DNA of 64,000 nucleotides from Clostridium homopropionicum DSM 5847 (GCF_001263795.1 NZ_LHUR01000012.1:1-64000); one strand, 5' to 3'; positions 26,474 to 35,897 are shown, counted from the stretch's first letter. The notes: generated by a model from the sequence alone, not told the origin. Made by a program: numbers and translations.

Positions 26474-26590
26474 TTTTACTTATTTTTATGCATTATTTCG
26501 TATGTTTATTATATAATTATTGATTTTCGGCAGTTTCCCTGGTACCCTTGTCATAGAAGTACGACCAAGTTTTCTCTAAATGATTTATAA

Positions 26591-28798
26591 TTAATACTCA
26601 ATATCAACTACCTTACCATCTACACCTATTAGTAAACTTACATATTTGCCAGTGTAACAGTTATTTAGCTTTACCTTACTAAAATATGGGCTGAATTTAT
26701 AAATTTGATTATCGATTGTTATACTTGTAGCATTAATTTTATTAGGTGAAAAAGCTTTAATAGTTCCACTAACAGCTTGATGTTTTGCATAAATATAGCA
26801 ATTTCTATTCCAAATATCTGATACGAAATAAATCACATCATTCTCACATATGTCGTCTAAATCTGTAGTATAAGTTTCATTTCTATAAATGTATTGATAT
26901 GAACTGTTTTCTATTTCACTCCAAAGTTCAGTGCCTTTCCCAACAAAAATTTGAGGTGCACTAAAGCAAGGATCAATAATTACAGCATATTCATAATCCT
27001 TGTTATTACTACTCTTCGATAATATTATTGATGAAAAATTATTAATTGAGGCTAGCGCATCTTCATACCCTATCTTTTCCCCATGATAATAATACACCGA
27101 AGCCTTTGGTAGCTCTTTATTAGTAATTAAACCGCTACTATCTTCTATATTCATACGCAAACCATACTTTTCTGTAACAACATAATTATCAGTTATATTT
27201 TCTTTCTTTTCAATTTTAGTAATGGTATTATCACTTATATATAATTCATACTTTGCTCCAATATCTAAAGAGCCTAAATTATCTGTATAAGTAAAGGTTC
27301 CTTTATCAGTCAAAACTTCATTATCACTTAAATTATCATTAGTTTTAGAATTGCCAAGTATTAAGCATTCAAGTAAGCTACCTGTTTTATTATCAATTTT
27401 TTTTATATCTTCTATCTTACCATCATATCCCAAAATAAGCGCTACTAAATCTCCCTTTCCAAAAGAAGAAAGTTTAGTAATATTCATACTATTACTATAA
27501 TAGTAGCTTTTCGAATCTAGTTGAATGCCATTTGTACTATATACATCTGTAAGAAAATTAGTAATATTACCTTCTACATAATTTTCTACAACTAGTATAT
27601 ATTTATTTTTTCCATTTATATCGGTAACTGAATAAACTACATCTCTCTCTGTAATATCACTAGTAGAAATTGCTCTGCCACTCTTTATAATTTTAGTATT
27701 AGAATCAAAGGTTATATCTCCAATTTTATTTGATTTTGGATCATAATTTAATGCCAACTGAGGTTTACTGTAAACTGGATCCGTAATCACAGCATAATTA
27801 TTTGTTGAGTTATTATTAGAATAAAACATTATTGTCATATCAGTTACTATAAAGCTGCTTAAATTTTCATATTTTTCTTTTGTACCATGATAATAGTAGT
27901 CAATACTAGAAGGCAAAGTCATACTTTTTTCTATACTGTCTTTATTATAGTAAACAACATTTCCTATCATATTCTTTACAGTAATAGACTCTGTTCCATT
28001 TGTTATTCCATAGACCTTAGTAATTTCTTCATTTTCTATTCTAACCCTATAGGTAGCTCCAACTTGAAGTTTTGTATTACTATCCGTTACATATAAAACC
28101 CCTTTATCTGTTAACACTTCATTTTCTGCTAAACTGCTGGCTGTATCCGAATTATCATATATAATGCAATCTGAATAAATATTGGTTGAATCTAAAAAAG
28201 TAACTTTTTCACTACCATTTCCGTTCTGGCTCTTAATTTCTGTATTTAAAAACCTGTCAAACATCAATGCCGCATTTCTTATGGTAACTTTATCATTTTT
28301 CTTAAAGGTTAAATTGCTTGTTATTCTTAAATTTGAAGCCTTGCTTATAAAATTTGATGGCCATGTACCAGTTAAATCACTTTCGGAATAGCCTAACAAT
28401 TTTACTAATACTGTTGTAATCTCTGAATAAGTCACTGCAGCTTCTGCATGGAACTTTCCATCTGCCATACCAGTTATTAATTGCTTATTCATAAGTACAT
28501 TAACATAACCGCTTTGTTCACTATTTGCAGTTATATCTGGAAATACTGTAGAACCTTCCATTGCACTTGCTGTATCTATTAAGTTATCAACAACTACTAT
28601 AGCTTTAGCAAATTGTCCTCTTGTAAATATTTTTGTATCATCACTTATTGAGTTATCCAAAACCCCCAGCTGCTTCATTCTTGAAACTGCACCTGAATAA
28701 TCCACAGAATCTGTAGCAAAGGCAACTCCTGGACTAATTGAACTAATAAGCAGGCCAAACATTAAGAAAATACTGAAGAATAACTTTACAAATTTCAT
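26591..28798 (-). CDS. SLH-domain surface protein with a duplicated 260-residue module
   Basis: 735 residues. Signal peptide at 1-28. Three S-layer homology (SLH) motifs occupy about 33-75, 87-137 and 148-195 (RMKQLGVLDNS, FPDITANSEQSGYVN, LRITSNLTFKKNDKVTIRNA). The rest is a tandem duplicate: residues about 208-468 and 476-735 both begin with ENEVLTDKG after an LECLILGNS/SDCIIYDNS strand and both contain a V/AVITDP or VIIDP-C/V-x-x-x-P-Q motif. The protein should bind pyruvylated wall polysaccharide through SLH. It is the last gene of the exporter operon, 18 bp after the permease. The role of the duplicated part is unknown. Confidence 0.85.
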   Translation of the reverse strand: MKFVKLFFSIFLMFGLLISSISPGVAFATDSVDYSGAVSRMKQLGVLDNSISDDTKIFTRGQFAKAIVVVDNLIDTASAMEGSTVFPDITANSEQSGYVNVLMNKQLITGMADGKFHAEAAVTYSEITTVLVKLLGYSESDLTGTWPSNFISKASNLRITSNLTFKKNDKVTIRNAALMFDRFLNTEIKSQNGNGSEKVTFLDSTNIYSDCIIYDNSDTASSLAENEVLTDKGVLYVTDSNTKLQVGATYRVRIENEEITKVYGITNGTESITVKNMIGNVVYYNKDSIEKSMTLPSSIDYYYHGTKEKYENLSSFIVTDMTIMFYSNNNSTNNYAVITDPVYSKPQLALNYDPKSNKIGDITFDSNTKIIKSGRAISTSDITERDVVYSVTDINGKNKYILVVENYVEGNITNFLTDVYSTNGIQLDSKSYYYSNSMNITKLSSFGKGDLVALILGYDGKIEDIKKIDNKTGSLLECLILGNSKTNDNLSDNEVLTDKGTFTYTDNLGSLDIGAKYELYISDNTITKIEKKENITDNYVVTEKYGLRMNIEDSSGLITNKELPKASVYYYHGEKIGYEDALASINNFSSIILSKSSNNKDYEYAVIIDPCFSAPQIFVGKGTELWSEIENSSYQYIYRNETYTTDLDDICENDVIYFVSDIWNRNCYIYAKHQAVSGTIKAFSPNKINATSITIDNQIYKFSPYFSKVKLNNCYTGKYVSLLIGVDGKVVDIEY

Positions 28799-28816
28799 TT
28801 TTTACCCTCCCTTTTA

Positions 28817-29995
28817 CTATTCGTACATTAATGCATCTATTGGATTTAATTTTGCCGCTTTTCTTGCTGGATAAATTCCAAATACAACTCCAACTAATAG
28901 TGAGAATCCAAAGGAAATTAATATCCAAGTAAGTGAATATGATTCAGGAACTAAATTAAGTCCTCCTATAACAAATTTAATTATAGCAAGTCCTAATAAT
29001 ATTCCAATTATTCCACCCATACCTGTAACCATGAGAGCTTCAATTAAAAATTGAATTAGTATATTTCTCTTTTTAGCTCCTATGGCCTTTCTTATGCCGA
29101 TTTCTCTAGTTCTTTCCGTTACTGAAACCAGCATTATATTCATGATGCCTATACCTCCCACAATAAGTGAAATTGTTGCAATACCACCTAAAATAAGCAT
29201 CATGGAATCGGTAATTGAGCTTAAGGTTGAAAGCATTTGAGCTGCACTCATTACGCTGTAAGAATTTTCATTCTTATATTTTGTATATAGGAATTCTTTA
29301 AGTTTAGTAACAGCTTGATCAACCTTATCTTCACTAGAAGTAAGCACTGAAAAATTACTGATTCTCGATTGGCTTGTAAGCTTAGTGGCTGCCGTTACTG
29401 GTATGATTATTTTGTCATCATCACCGCTATCTTGTCCATTATCAATTTGCTCTAAAACCCCGACTATCTTAAATATACTTCCGTTAATTTTTATAGTTTG
29501 TCCGATTGCATTTTCACCTTTAAATAAATCATTAACTACTGCAGTTCCCACTAATGCAGTTTTTAGGTTATAATCAATATCTAATTGTGATATAAATCTT
29601 CCGCTAGATATATGTCTGCTTTTTATAGTTTCGTATTCAGGACTTGTACCTATAATGGAAGTACTTCTTGATTTATTACCATTCTTGGCAGTAACACTGC
29701 TAGTAACCGTTGGAGCGATTGAAGCAATTAAATCTGAGTTTTCTTCTTTAAACTTGTTAAGTTCTTCATAAGTAACCGTTCTGTTGCTGCCTCTATCCCT
29801 TAAATTAATTGTGACAAGGTTAGTACCTAAGCTTTGAATAGAACTTGTAACATTTTTTGTACTTCCTTGGGCAAAGGCTACTGCGGCTATAACTGCAGCA
29901 ACTCCAATTATAACTCCCAGCATTGTAAGAAAGGATCTTCCTTTGTTACTTAAAATACTTTTTATTGCCATCTTATAGGCTTGAAGGAATCTCAC
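28817..29995 (-). CDS. MacB-type ABC transporter permease
   Basis: 392 residues. Layout: one N-terminal helix (SFLTMLGVIIGVAAVIAAVAF), a MacB-type extracytoplasmic domain at about 45-255, then three C-terminal FtsX helices (MMLILGGIATISLIVGGIGIMN region and GGIIGILLGLAIIKFVI). Motifs ERTREIGIRKAIGAKKRNIL and YPARKAAKLNPIDALMYE are FtsX-family signatures. It lacks an attached ATPase, which is the next gene upstream. Its start overlaps the ATPase stop by one base. With the adaptor protein it forms a mechanotransmission-type exporter for a peptide, lipoprotein or drug substrate. Confidence 0.93.
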   Translation of the reverse strand: MRFLQAYKMAIKSILSNKGRSFLTMLGVIIGVAAVIAAVAFAQGSTKNVTSSIQSLGTNLVTINLRDRGSNRTVTYEELNKFKEENSDLIASIAPTVTSSVTAKNGNKSRSTSIIGTSPEYETIKSRHISSGRFISQLDIDYNLKTALVGTAVVNDLFKGENAIGQTIKINGSIFKIVGVLEQIDNGQDSGDDDKIIIPVTAATKLTSQSRISNFSVLTSSEDKVDQAVTKLKEFLYTKYKNENSYSVMSAAQMLSTLSSITDSMMLILGGIATISLIVGGIGIMNIMLVSVTERTREIGIRKAIGAKKRNILIQFLIEALMVTGMGGIIGILLGLAIIKFVIGGLNLVPESYSLTWILISFGFSLLVGVVFGIYPARKAAKLNPIDALMYE

Positions 29996-30672
29996 TATAC
30001 CACCTCCACGTCCTCTACTATTTCACCATCTTGAATTCTAATGATTCTATCCGCTTGCTGAGCTAGGCTATTATCGTGTGTAATTAACACTATAGTATTT
30101 CCTTTAGAATGTAGTTTTTTTAGGATACCCATTACTTCTATTCCAGTTTTACTATCTAAAGCTCCTGTAGGCTCATCTGCAAGTATTACTGGAGGATTTG
30201 TTACTAAAGCTCTTGCAATGGCAACCCTTTGTTGCTGCCCTCCTGACAATTCAAAGGGCCTGTGATGCATTCTCTCTTCTAGACCTACTCTTCTTAATGA
30301 CTCAATTGCTCTTGTTCTAGCTTCTTTGGGACTTATGCCTTGATAAATTAGAGGAAGTTCAACATTTTCTATTGATGATAATTTTTGAATAAGATTAAAT
30401 TTCTGAAAAATAAACCCTATTTTTTTATTTCTGATTTCCGCTAAATCATCGTCATCCAGTTGACTTACTTCTTTTCCATCTAGAATGTATGTTCCTGATG
30501 TAGGAGTATCAAGGCATCCTAGCATATTCATAAGTGTTGATTTACCTGAACCGGATGGACCAACTATTGAAACAAACTCATGAGCTTTTATGTTCAGATT
30601 TATTCCATTTAGTGCTGCAACCTTGTTATCTCCCATTGTATAAATCTTATACATATCAGATATTTGAATCAT
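29995..30672 (-). CDS. ABC transporter ATPase, MacB/LolD class
   Basis: 225 residues with complete motifs: Walker A GPSGSGKST, Q-loop KIGFIFQKFNLI, signature LSGGQQQRVAIARAL, Walker B PPVILADEPTGALD, and H-loop VLITHD. This set and the ADEPTGALDSKTG sequence place it in the MacB/LolD class. It pairs with the permease that follows directly and the adaptor before it, each sharing one base at the stop/start junction. It hydrolyses ATP on the cytoplasmic face to drive the exporter. Confidence 0.95.
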   Translation of the reverse strand: MIQISDMYKIYTMGDNKVAALNGINLNIKAHEFVSIVGPSGSGKSTLMNMLGCLDTPTSGTYILDGKEVSQLDDDDLAEIRNKKIGFIFQKFNLIQKLSSIENVELPLIYQGISPKEARTRAIESLRRVGLEERMHHRPFELSGGQQQRVAIARALVTNPPVILADEPTGALDSKTGIEVMGILKKLHSKGNTIVLITHDNSLAQQADRIIRIQDGEIVEDVEVV

Positions 30673-32624
30673 TAGTTTTTACCTCCTCCTGCACTTCCAC
30701 TTGGAGGCCCTCCTTGTACACCGCCTCCCATTCCACCAAAGCCACCTATGCCACTTTGTGTTTTAGAGGAATTTGTACTAGATGAAGATTGTATTTGTGG
30801 TAAAATCACTGTATCTCTTTCATTTAATCCGCTTTTAATTTCTATATAACTATCATTGTATACTCCAACTTCTACCTCTTTAAGAACTGCATTTGCATAA
30901 TAGTTGTTAGTTGAACTTGAAGAGGTTTTACTACTTGATGTTCTATTGCTGGAGCTTTGGCTGCTAGAAGAACTATTATTTCCGTTTGGATTCCATGATG
31001 TATTTCCATTTGATGAATTTGTATTTCTACGTTGTATATTGCTATTGGAACTGTTTCCAGATGCATTATTGCCACTAGCATTGCCTTTAACTTCACCGTT
31101 GCTATTTGCAGTATTTTCACTCTGTCCTTGAGGAATATTAGATTGTCCTTGAGTATTTGTTCCTGAACCTTGGGTACCATCTGATTTCACATATACGAAA
31201 CTCTTATTATTAATCTTTTGTATTGCTTCAATAGGAACATATAGTACATCTGTTGTGTTACTTACTAGGATTTCGCCATTAGCATTCATTCCACTCTTAA
31301 TTTTTTCATCTGTACCACTTATTTTAATTGTAACATTATAGGAAGTAACACCGTTGGTAGAAGTTCCCTCCATAGCAATTTTACTAACTGCCCCTTTCAT
31401 TGGAGTAGTTGAAGTATCTGAAAATGCATCCAATGATACTGTAACCTCTTGTCCTACTTTTATTTGTGATACATCTAATTCGTCTATTGACACATTGAAA
31501 GCTAGTTGGCTAGTATCTGCTACTTTAGCAATTACGCCTCCTGCTTTGACGCTGTCTCCCACATTTATTGTCTGAGAAATAATACTTCCATCAAAAGGAG
31601 CATAAATTTTATAATACTCTAGCTTTTCTTGTGCTGTACTTACTTGCTTTTGAGAGTTTGCAATGTTCAATGATGCAGTTCTTATTGATTTTTCGACTTC
31701 ATCACTTTGAAGCTTGACCATTGTTGTTCCCGATTTTACTTGTTGATGCTCCTTTACAGAAACACTCTCAACATTTCCTGATACCTTACTTGTAATGGTT
31801 GTTTTGTTTATATAGCTTAATTTTCCTGAGTCTATACTGGATATAGTCCCTTTTGTTGTACTAATATCAGCACTTGCAACCATATTTTCTGTTAATGCTC
31901 CAGGATTGCTTATTTGAATTTCAACATTATAAAGAAGTGTTCCATTTGAAGAAACTGCTGGCTGACTGCTTACATATGTTACAGTTCCCTTGACTACCTG
32001 CATAAGAGAAGCTATATTAACATCGGCAGCTGTACCAGTTTTAATTAGTTTTACATCTGCTGCATTAAAAGGTAAAGTAACCTTAAGTTTTGATGTATCA
32101 GTGATTGTTAGAATTGCAGCACCTTTATTTACAGTGTCACCACTACTAACTGATATTCCTGTTACTTGCCCGCTAAAAGGTGCTTTTATAGTAAGGTTCT
32201 CTAAATCCTCGTAGGCTGAGTTATTTGATAGTTCTGTCTGAGCTAGACTGCTTGACGCATCTTGCACTTTACTCTGCTGATCACTATCATCTAGTTCAGC
32301 TAACAGGTCTCCCGCTTTTACCTTATCCCCTTCTTTAAAATACACTTTTTTTACTATGCCATCTACCTTTGAAACAGTTTCTTGACTTTGTACATAATAA
32401 ACTGCACCAGAACCGCTTACTGTGACTTTGATATCTCCTTTTTTTACATTTGCTGTTCTCTGCACAGTAGTTGAATTAGAGGAAAGTTTCTTTTGGACAT
32501 AACTTGAATTATATATAATTAGTCCAATAATTGCTACCAGTAATACCCCAATTATTATTTTCACTGGTTTCTTAGATAGAAATTTTTTAAAACCGATTTT
32601 TTTTGCTTTAGCAACGCTTTCCAA
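30672..32624 (-). CDS. MacA/HlyD-type adaptor (membrane fusion protein) with duplicated module
   Basis: 650 residues, starting with TTG (32624) preceded by GGAAGGTGATAAATC. A membrane anchor lies near 18-40. The barrel-sandwich/lipoyl region appears twice: about 55-170 (VSGSGAVYYVQSQETVSKVDG, APFSGQVTGISV) and about 270-390 (TTITSKVSGNVESVSV, APFDGSIISQTINVGDSV). The C-terminal third is a Ser/Asn/Gln-rich low-complexity stretch (about 485-580) and the last 30 residues are Gly-rich. A normal MacA has about 370 residues, so this protein is nearly double. It should bridge the permease to the wall and gate substrate; the low-complexity region may reach through the peptidoglycan. Confidence 0.87.
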   Translation of the reverse strand: MESVAKAKKIGFKKFLSKKPVKIIIGVLLVAIIGLIIYNSSYVQKKLSSNSTTVQRTANVKKGDIKVTVSGSGAVYYVQSQETVSKVDGIVKKVYFKEGDKVKAGDLLAELDDSDQQSKVQDASSSLAQTELSNNSAYEDLENLTIKAPFSGQVTGISVSSGDTVNKGAAILTITDTSKLKVTLPFNAADVKLIKTGTAADVNIASLMQVVKGTVTYVSSQPAVSSNGTLLYNVEIQISNPGALTENMVASADISTTKGTISSIDSGKLSYINKTTITSKVSGNVESVSVKEHQQVKSGTTMVKLQSDEVEKSIRTASLNIANSQKQVSTAQEKLEYYKIYAPFDGSIISQTINVGDSVKAGGVIAKVADTSQLAFNVSIDELDVSQIKVGQEVTVSLDAFSDTSTTPMKGAVSKIAMEGTSTNGVTSYNVTIKISGTDEKIKSGMNANGEILVSNTTDVLYVPIEAIQKINNKSFVYVKSDGTQGSGTNTQGQSNIPQGQSENTANSNGEVKGNASGNNASGNSSNSNIQRRNTNSSNGNTSWNPNGNNSSSSSQSSSNRTSSSKTSSSSTNNYYANAVLKEVEVGVYNDSYIEIKSGLNERDTVILPQIQSSSSTNSSKTQSGIGGFGGMGGGVQGGPPSGSAGGGKN

Positions 32625-32657
32625 GATTTATCACCTTCCACATTATTATTTTTTATA

Positions 32658-34007
32658 CTAATTTATTAAATATTTTTGCATACGATAAATAAGTGCTGAT
32701 CTAGTTATTCCAAGCAATTGTGCAGCTTTACTTTGGTTATTTTTGCTCATACTTAAAGCTTTAATAATTAACTCTCTCTCAACTTCTTCTAAGCTTATGC
32801 CTTCTTCTGGAAAATAGATTATTGGCTCCTTTGCTTTTTTCCTTTGATCAAGGATTTCTATAGGCAGCTCTGTGGATTTAATATATGGCTCATTTGACAG
32901 TATTACAATTCTTTCAATTACATTTTCTAACTCCCTTATGTTCCCTGGCCAATGATAATTTCTAATCATCTTCAAAGCCTCTGATGAAATTCCTTTTATT
33001 TTATTGTGCATATCATATTTTCTGATAAATAAATCTACAAGATCACTTATATCTTCTTTTCTCTCTCTTAAAGGTGGTATTTCAATTGGAATTACATTTA
33101 ATTTATAATATAATTCCTCCCTAAATGTTCCATTTGACACAGCTTCTTTAAGATCTTTATTTGATGCTGCAATAACTCTTACATCAACTTTTATATTTTC
33201 CTTTTCTCCAACTCTTTGGATTTCTTTTTCCTCAAGTACTCTTAAAAGCTTAAGCTGCATATTAAGGCTCATTTCTTCTATATCATCTAAAAATATTGTA
33301 CCTTTATTTGCCAATTCAAATTTGCCAAGCCTCTTTTCCTCATAATTTCTTAGAGAATCTTTTTCATAGCCAAAAAGCTCTTCTTCTGCCTTCTCATCAG
33401 AAATAGCTCCACAATTGAAGGTTATAAATGGACCATTTTGTCTATTGCTTAACTGATGTAGCCTTCGTGCAATTACTTTCTTTCCAGTTCCATTTTCTCC
33501 TGTTATTAATACTGCTGCCTCTGCTTTTCCTATCTGTTCCATAGCTTTATAAATCAAATTGAGCTTTTCATTTTTACTATGAAATTCTTCACTACTTATT
33601 TTCTTTGCTTCTTCATCTCTTAAATATTTAACCTCACCTTTAAGTCTCCCTATTTCCATAGCTTTCTCAGCTTGAATCATCAATTCATCCACATCAAAAG
33701 GTTTTGTTATGTAATCAAATGCACCTCTTTTCATGCTCTCTATAGCTGTATCAATACTTCCATGGGCAGTAATTATTATAACTATTATATCTTTCTGTAT
33801 TTTTTTCAGTTCTTCTAGTACCTTCATCCCATCCATATCCGGCAATCTTAAATCTAAGAATACTAAATCAAAATTCTTTTTATGAACCTCTAGAATACCT
33901 GATTTACCATCTAAAGCTGTTAAAACTTCATTATCAGTGTTTTCAAAAGTCTTCTGAATAATCCAGCCTATATATTCTTCATCATCAATTACCAATATTC
34001 TACCCAA
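32658..34007 (-). CDS. NtrC-family response regulator with degenerate GAFTGA loop
   Basis: About 449 residues. The receiver domain (about 1-120) has the phospho-acceptor Asp in LVFLDLRLPD. The AAA+ domain follows: Walker A GENGTGKK, Walker B GTIFLDDIEEM, and arginine-finger region RELENVIERI. The loop that should read GAFTGA instead reads EKDSLRNYEEKRLGKFE, so a sigma-54 contact is not expected. The C-terminus is a Fis-type helix-turn-helix (NNQSKAAQLLGITRSALIYRMQK). The start is TTG at 34007 with GGAAGGTGA six bases upstream; a GTG at 34016 lies inside that site. It overlaps the end of the kinase gene by 8 bp and probably controls the downstream exporter. Confidence 0.88.
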   Translation of the reverse strand: MGRILVIDDEEYIGWIIQKTFENTDNEVLTALDGKSGILEVHKKNFDLVFLDLRLPDMDGMKVLEELKKIQKDIIVIIITAHGSIDTAIESMKRGAFDYITKPFDVDELMIQAEKAMEIGRLKGEVKYLRDEEAKKISSEEFHSKNEKLNLIYKAMEQIGKAEAAVLITGENGTGKKVIARRLHQLSNRQNGPFITFNCGAISDEKAEEELFGYEKDSLRNYEEKRLGKFELANKGTIFLDDIEEMSLNMQLKLLRVLEEKEIQRVGEKENIKVDVRVIAASNKDLKEAVSNGTFREELYYKLNVIPIEIPPLRERKEDISDLVDLFIRKYDMHNKIKGISSEALKMIRNYHWPGNIRELENVIERIVILSNEPYIKSTELPIEILDQRKKAKEPIIYFPEEGISLEEVERELIIKALSMSKNNQSKAAQLLGITRSALIYRMQKYLIN

Positions 34008-35499
34008 TGTTTTCACCTTCCTTTTTGTAGATAGGTATTTTAATAATAAATTTCGAGCCTTCTCCTTTTTTACTAATAACTTCTATGGCACCTCCATGCA
34101 GCTGTATTATTCCGTTGCTTATGGAAAGTCCTAGTCCAGTTCCACTTGCTTTTGTTGTATAATATGGATTAAATATATTTTTTATTTGTTCATCGTCCAT
34201 TCCCGTTCCATTATCCTCAAAACTAGTTATAATAAATCCATTCTCCTCTTTAGTTACTATTTTTAATGTACCGCCATTTTCCATAGCTTCACAGGCATTT
34301 ATAATTATATTTACAAATACCTGCTTGATTTTGTCGCAATCAATATTCACTAGTGACATTTTTTCTTCAAGTTCATTTATAATCTTCACATTCTTATCTT
34401 GAATGTACTTATTTGTAAAGGAGAGAACACTTTTAATGAGCATATTTATATTCATTTCTATTAACATCTGTTTCGATGGTCTAGCATAATCTAAAAGTTC
34501 CTGAATTACTTTGCTTTCTCTATCCGATTGTTCCTTAACTATTTTTATGTATTCAGTTAGTCTTGTATCATTCTTAAAATCTCTTTCCATAAGTTGAACT
34601 GTACCTCTTATAATTCCAAGAGGATTCCTTATTTCATGAGCTACTCCAGATATCATTTGTCCAAGGGAGGCTAATTTTTCTGCTCTTGCTAATTGTTCTT
34701 CTAATTTTTCTTTTTTCAGAAGATCTTGTGCCATTGCATTTATGGAATCTGCAACGCTGCCTATATCTCCCCCCATTGACTCAATTCTATAGGATAGGTC
34801 TGTTGACATAGTTTCAAGAGCATACTTTATTTTCTTTATGTTGTTATTCAAATTTTTTATAATAGCAATTAGCAATAGTACACTTATTAATAATCCTAAA
34901 GGAACTATTAAAATTAATGAAATAAATATATTTCTTGCTGTCTTAAGCTCTGGGGGCATAAGAGTATCGCTCCAAGCTACTGCAATAACCTTCTCATCTA
35001 CACTAAGAGGATGAAAATACCTTTGAATTTCTCTTTCATTGTAACTTATGTATTCCGCCTTATCACTCTTCGTCTCTTGAACATTCTTTAAACTGCTTTC
35101 TATATTATTATCTATGTATGTAAAATTTATTTCCTCTGCTTTTTTATTGCCTCTTTTGTCCAAGAGCTTTCCATAGGTATAAATCTTTTTATCCTCTGAA
35201 TAATATATGCCTATTCTAGTATCACGTACAATCTTTGAAAGAGGTTCTAGAAATGCAGCCACAGCTTTCTCGTTGCTACTTTCATTTTTAATGTTTCCAA
35301 TTTTTGTCTTGTCTATAGTCTCATCAATATAATTTAGCAGATTTCTTGATTTATCTTCCTGCATTACCCTTACGGCGTCACTCATTCTCGCTGGTACTAA
35401 TATGTTCCATATTAATACTGCTGTGGGTACGCTTAGGGCTATAAATAATACTAGGGCTATTTGAAATTTTAAATCTTTATTTAAAATCCATTTAAGCAT
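34000..35499 (-). CDS. Sensor histidine kinase paired with the NtrC-type regulator
   Basis: About 499 residues from the ATG at 35499 (GGAGG six bases upstream; the in-frame ATG at 35514 lacks one). Two membrane helices near 10-30 and 185-210 flank an extracytoplasmic domain of about 150 residues. HAMP-like linker, then H-box GVAHEIRNPLGI (phospho-His) and ATP-binding motifs NIIINACEAM, DNGTGM and GTGLGLSISNGII. It is a membrane-bound NtrB/ZraS-type kinase; the ligand or stress it senses is not shown by the sequence, but adjacency to the exporter and SLH protein suggests the cell envelope. Confidence 0.92.
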   Translation of the reverse strand: MLKWILNKDLKFQIALVLFIALSVPTAVLIWNILVPARMSDAVRVMQEDKSRNLLNYIDETIDKTKIGNIKNESSNEKAVAAFLEPLSKIVRDTRIGIYYSEDKKIYTYGKLLDKRGNKKAEEINFTYIDNNIESSLKNVQETKSDKAEYISYNEREIQRYFHPLSVDEKVIAVAWSDTLMPPELKTARNIFISLILIVPLGLLISVLLLIAIIKNLNNNIKKIKYALETMSTDLSYRIESMGGDIGSVADSINAMAQDLLKKEKLEEQLARAEKLASLGQMISGVAHEIRNPLGIIRGTVQLMERDFKNDTRLTEYIKIVKEQSDRESKVIQELLDYARPSKQMLIEMNINMLIKSVLSFTNKYIQDKNVKIINELEEKMSLVNIDCDKIKQVFVNIIINACEAMENGGTLKIVTKEENGFIITSFEDNGTGMDDEQIKNIFNPYYTTKASGTGLGLSISNGIIQLHGGAIEVISKKGEGSKFIIKIPIYKKEGENIG

Positions 35500-35588
35500 A
35501 GATTCCTCCATCATGTTTTTAATTTAAAAGATTTTAATTGGTAATATTATCATTATATTTTACTAATTATAAAAATTATATAATAAAA

Positions 35589-35631
35589 AAATGTATGAAA
35601 GCAAACAACAGGTGTCTGTTTTCATACATTT
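35589..35631. repeat. Repeated hairpin element, copy 2 (AAATGTATG)
   Basis: AAATGTATGAAAGCAAACA pairs with TGTCTGTTTTCATACATTT with two mismatches around ACAGG. It shares both arms with the element at 25716-25760 but here sits upstream of the kinase gene rather than between convergent genes. Confidence 0.7.
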
Positions 35632-35722
35632 AATCTTTCAAACTTCATTTTGTTCTTCGCTATGTAGAATTTTTTTAATTTCCAATTAAAATATAAGCTT
35701 TATGTTTCTTCCCCAATAATTT

Positions 35723-35744
35723 CAAATGACAGATTTGTCATTTG
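35723..35744. terminator. Small perfect hairpin downstream of the surface-layer gene
   Basis: CAAATGACA and TGTCATTTG form a perfect 9-bp stem with a 4-base loop. It is the third stem below the stop codon of the 35898 gene, after those at 35854-35871 and 35776-35817. No strong T-run follows, so it could be a transcript-stabilising hairpin. Confidence 0.4.
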
Positions 35745-35775
35745 AGTATTTCGTAGCAGATTAAATTTTTGAAGA

Positions 35776-35817
35776 AAAATGAGAAGGATAACCACTTGGG
35801 CTATCCTTCTCATTTTT
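35776..35817 (-). terminator. Strong terminator of the surface-layer operon
   Basis: AAAAATGAGAAGGATA pairs perfectly with TATCCTTCTCATTTTT (16 bp) around a ten-base loop. It lies 80 bp after the stop at 35898 on the minus strand. Its A and T ends make it usable in both directions. Confidence 0.85.
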
Positions 35818-35853
35818 CATAATTATTTATCCGAACATTTTGTGTAGCGCCTA

Positions 35854-35871
35854 ACTCCCTTAGTAGGGAGT
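35854..35871 (-). other. Short hairpin 27 bp after the surface-layer stop codon
   Basis: ACTCCCT-TAGT-AGGGAGT, a perfect 7-bp stem. With the two stems at lower coordinates it gives three hairpins in series on the mRNA 3' end, as seen on very stable, highly expressed mRNAs. Confidence 0.55.
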
Positions 35872-35897
35872 GAAGTTATTTAGTATTATAATTTATA

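Noticed and set aside
24441-26590. Possible prophage or genomic island around fic and the coiled-coil genes
   Set aside because: No integrase, phage structural gene, tRNA junction or attachment repeat was seen; only one local duplication is supported.
32625-32657. Possible -24/-12 sigma-54 promoter before the adaptor gene
   Set aside because: No GG-N10-GC pattern fits in the 33-bp gap, and the regulator's GAFTGA loop is missing.
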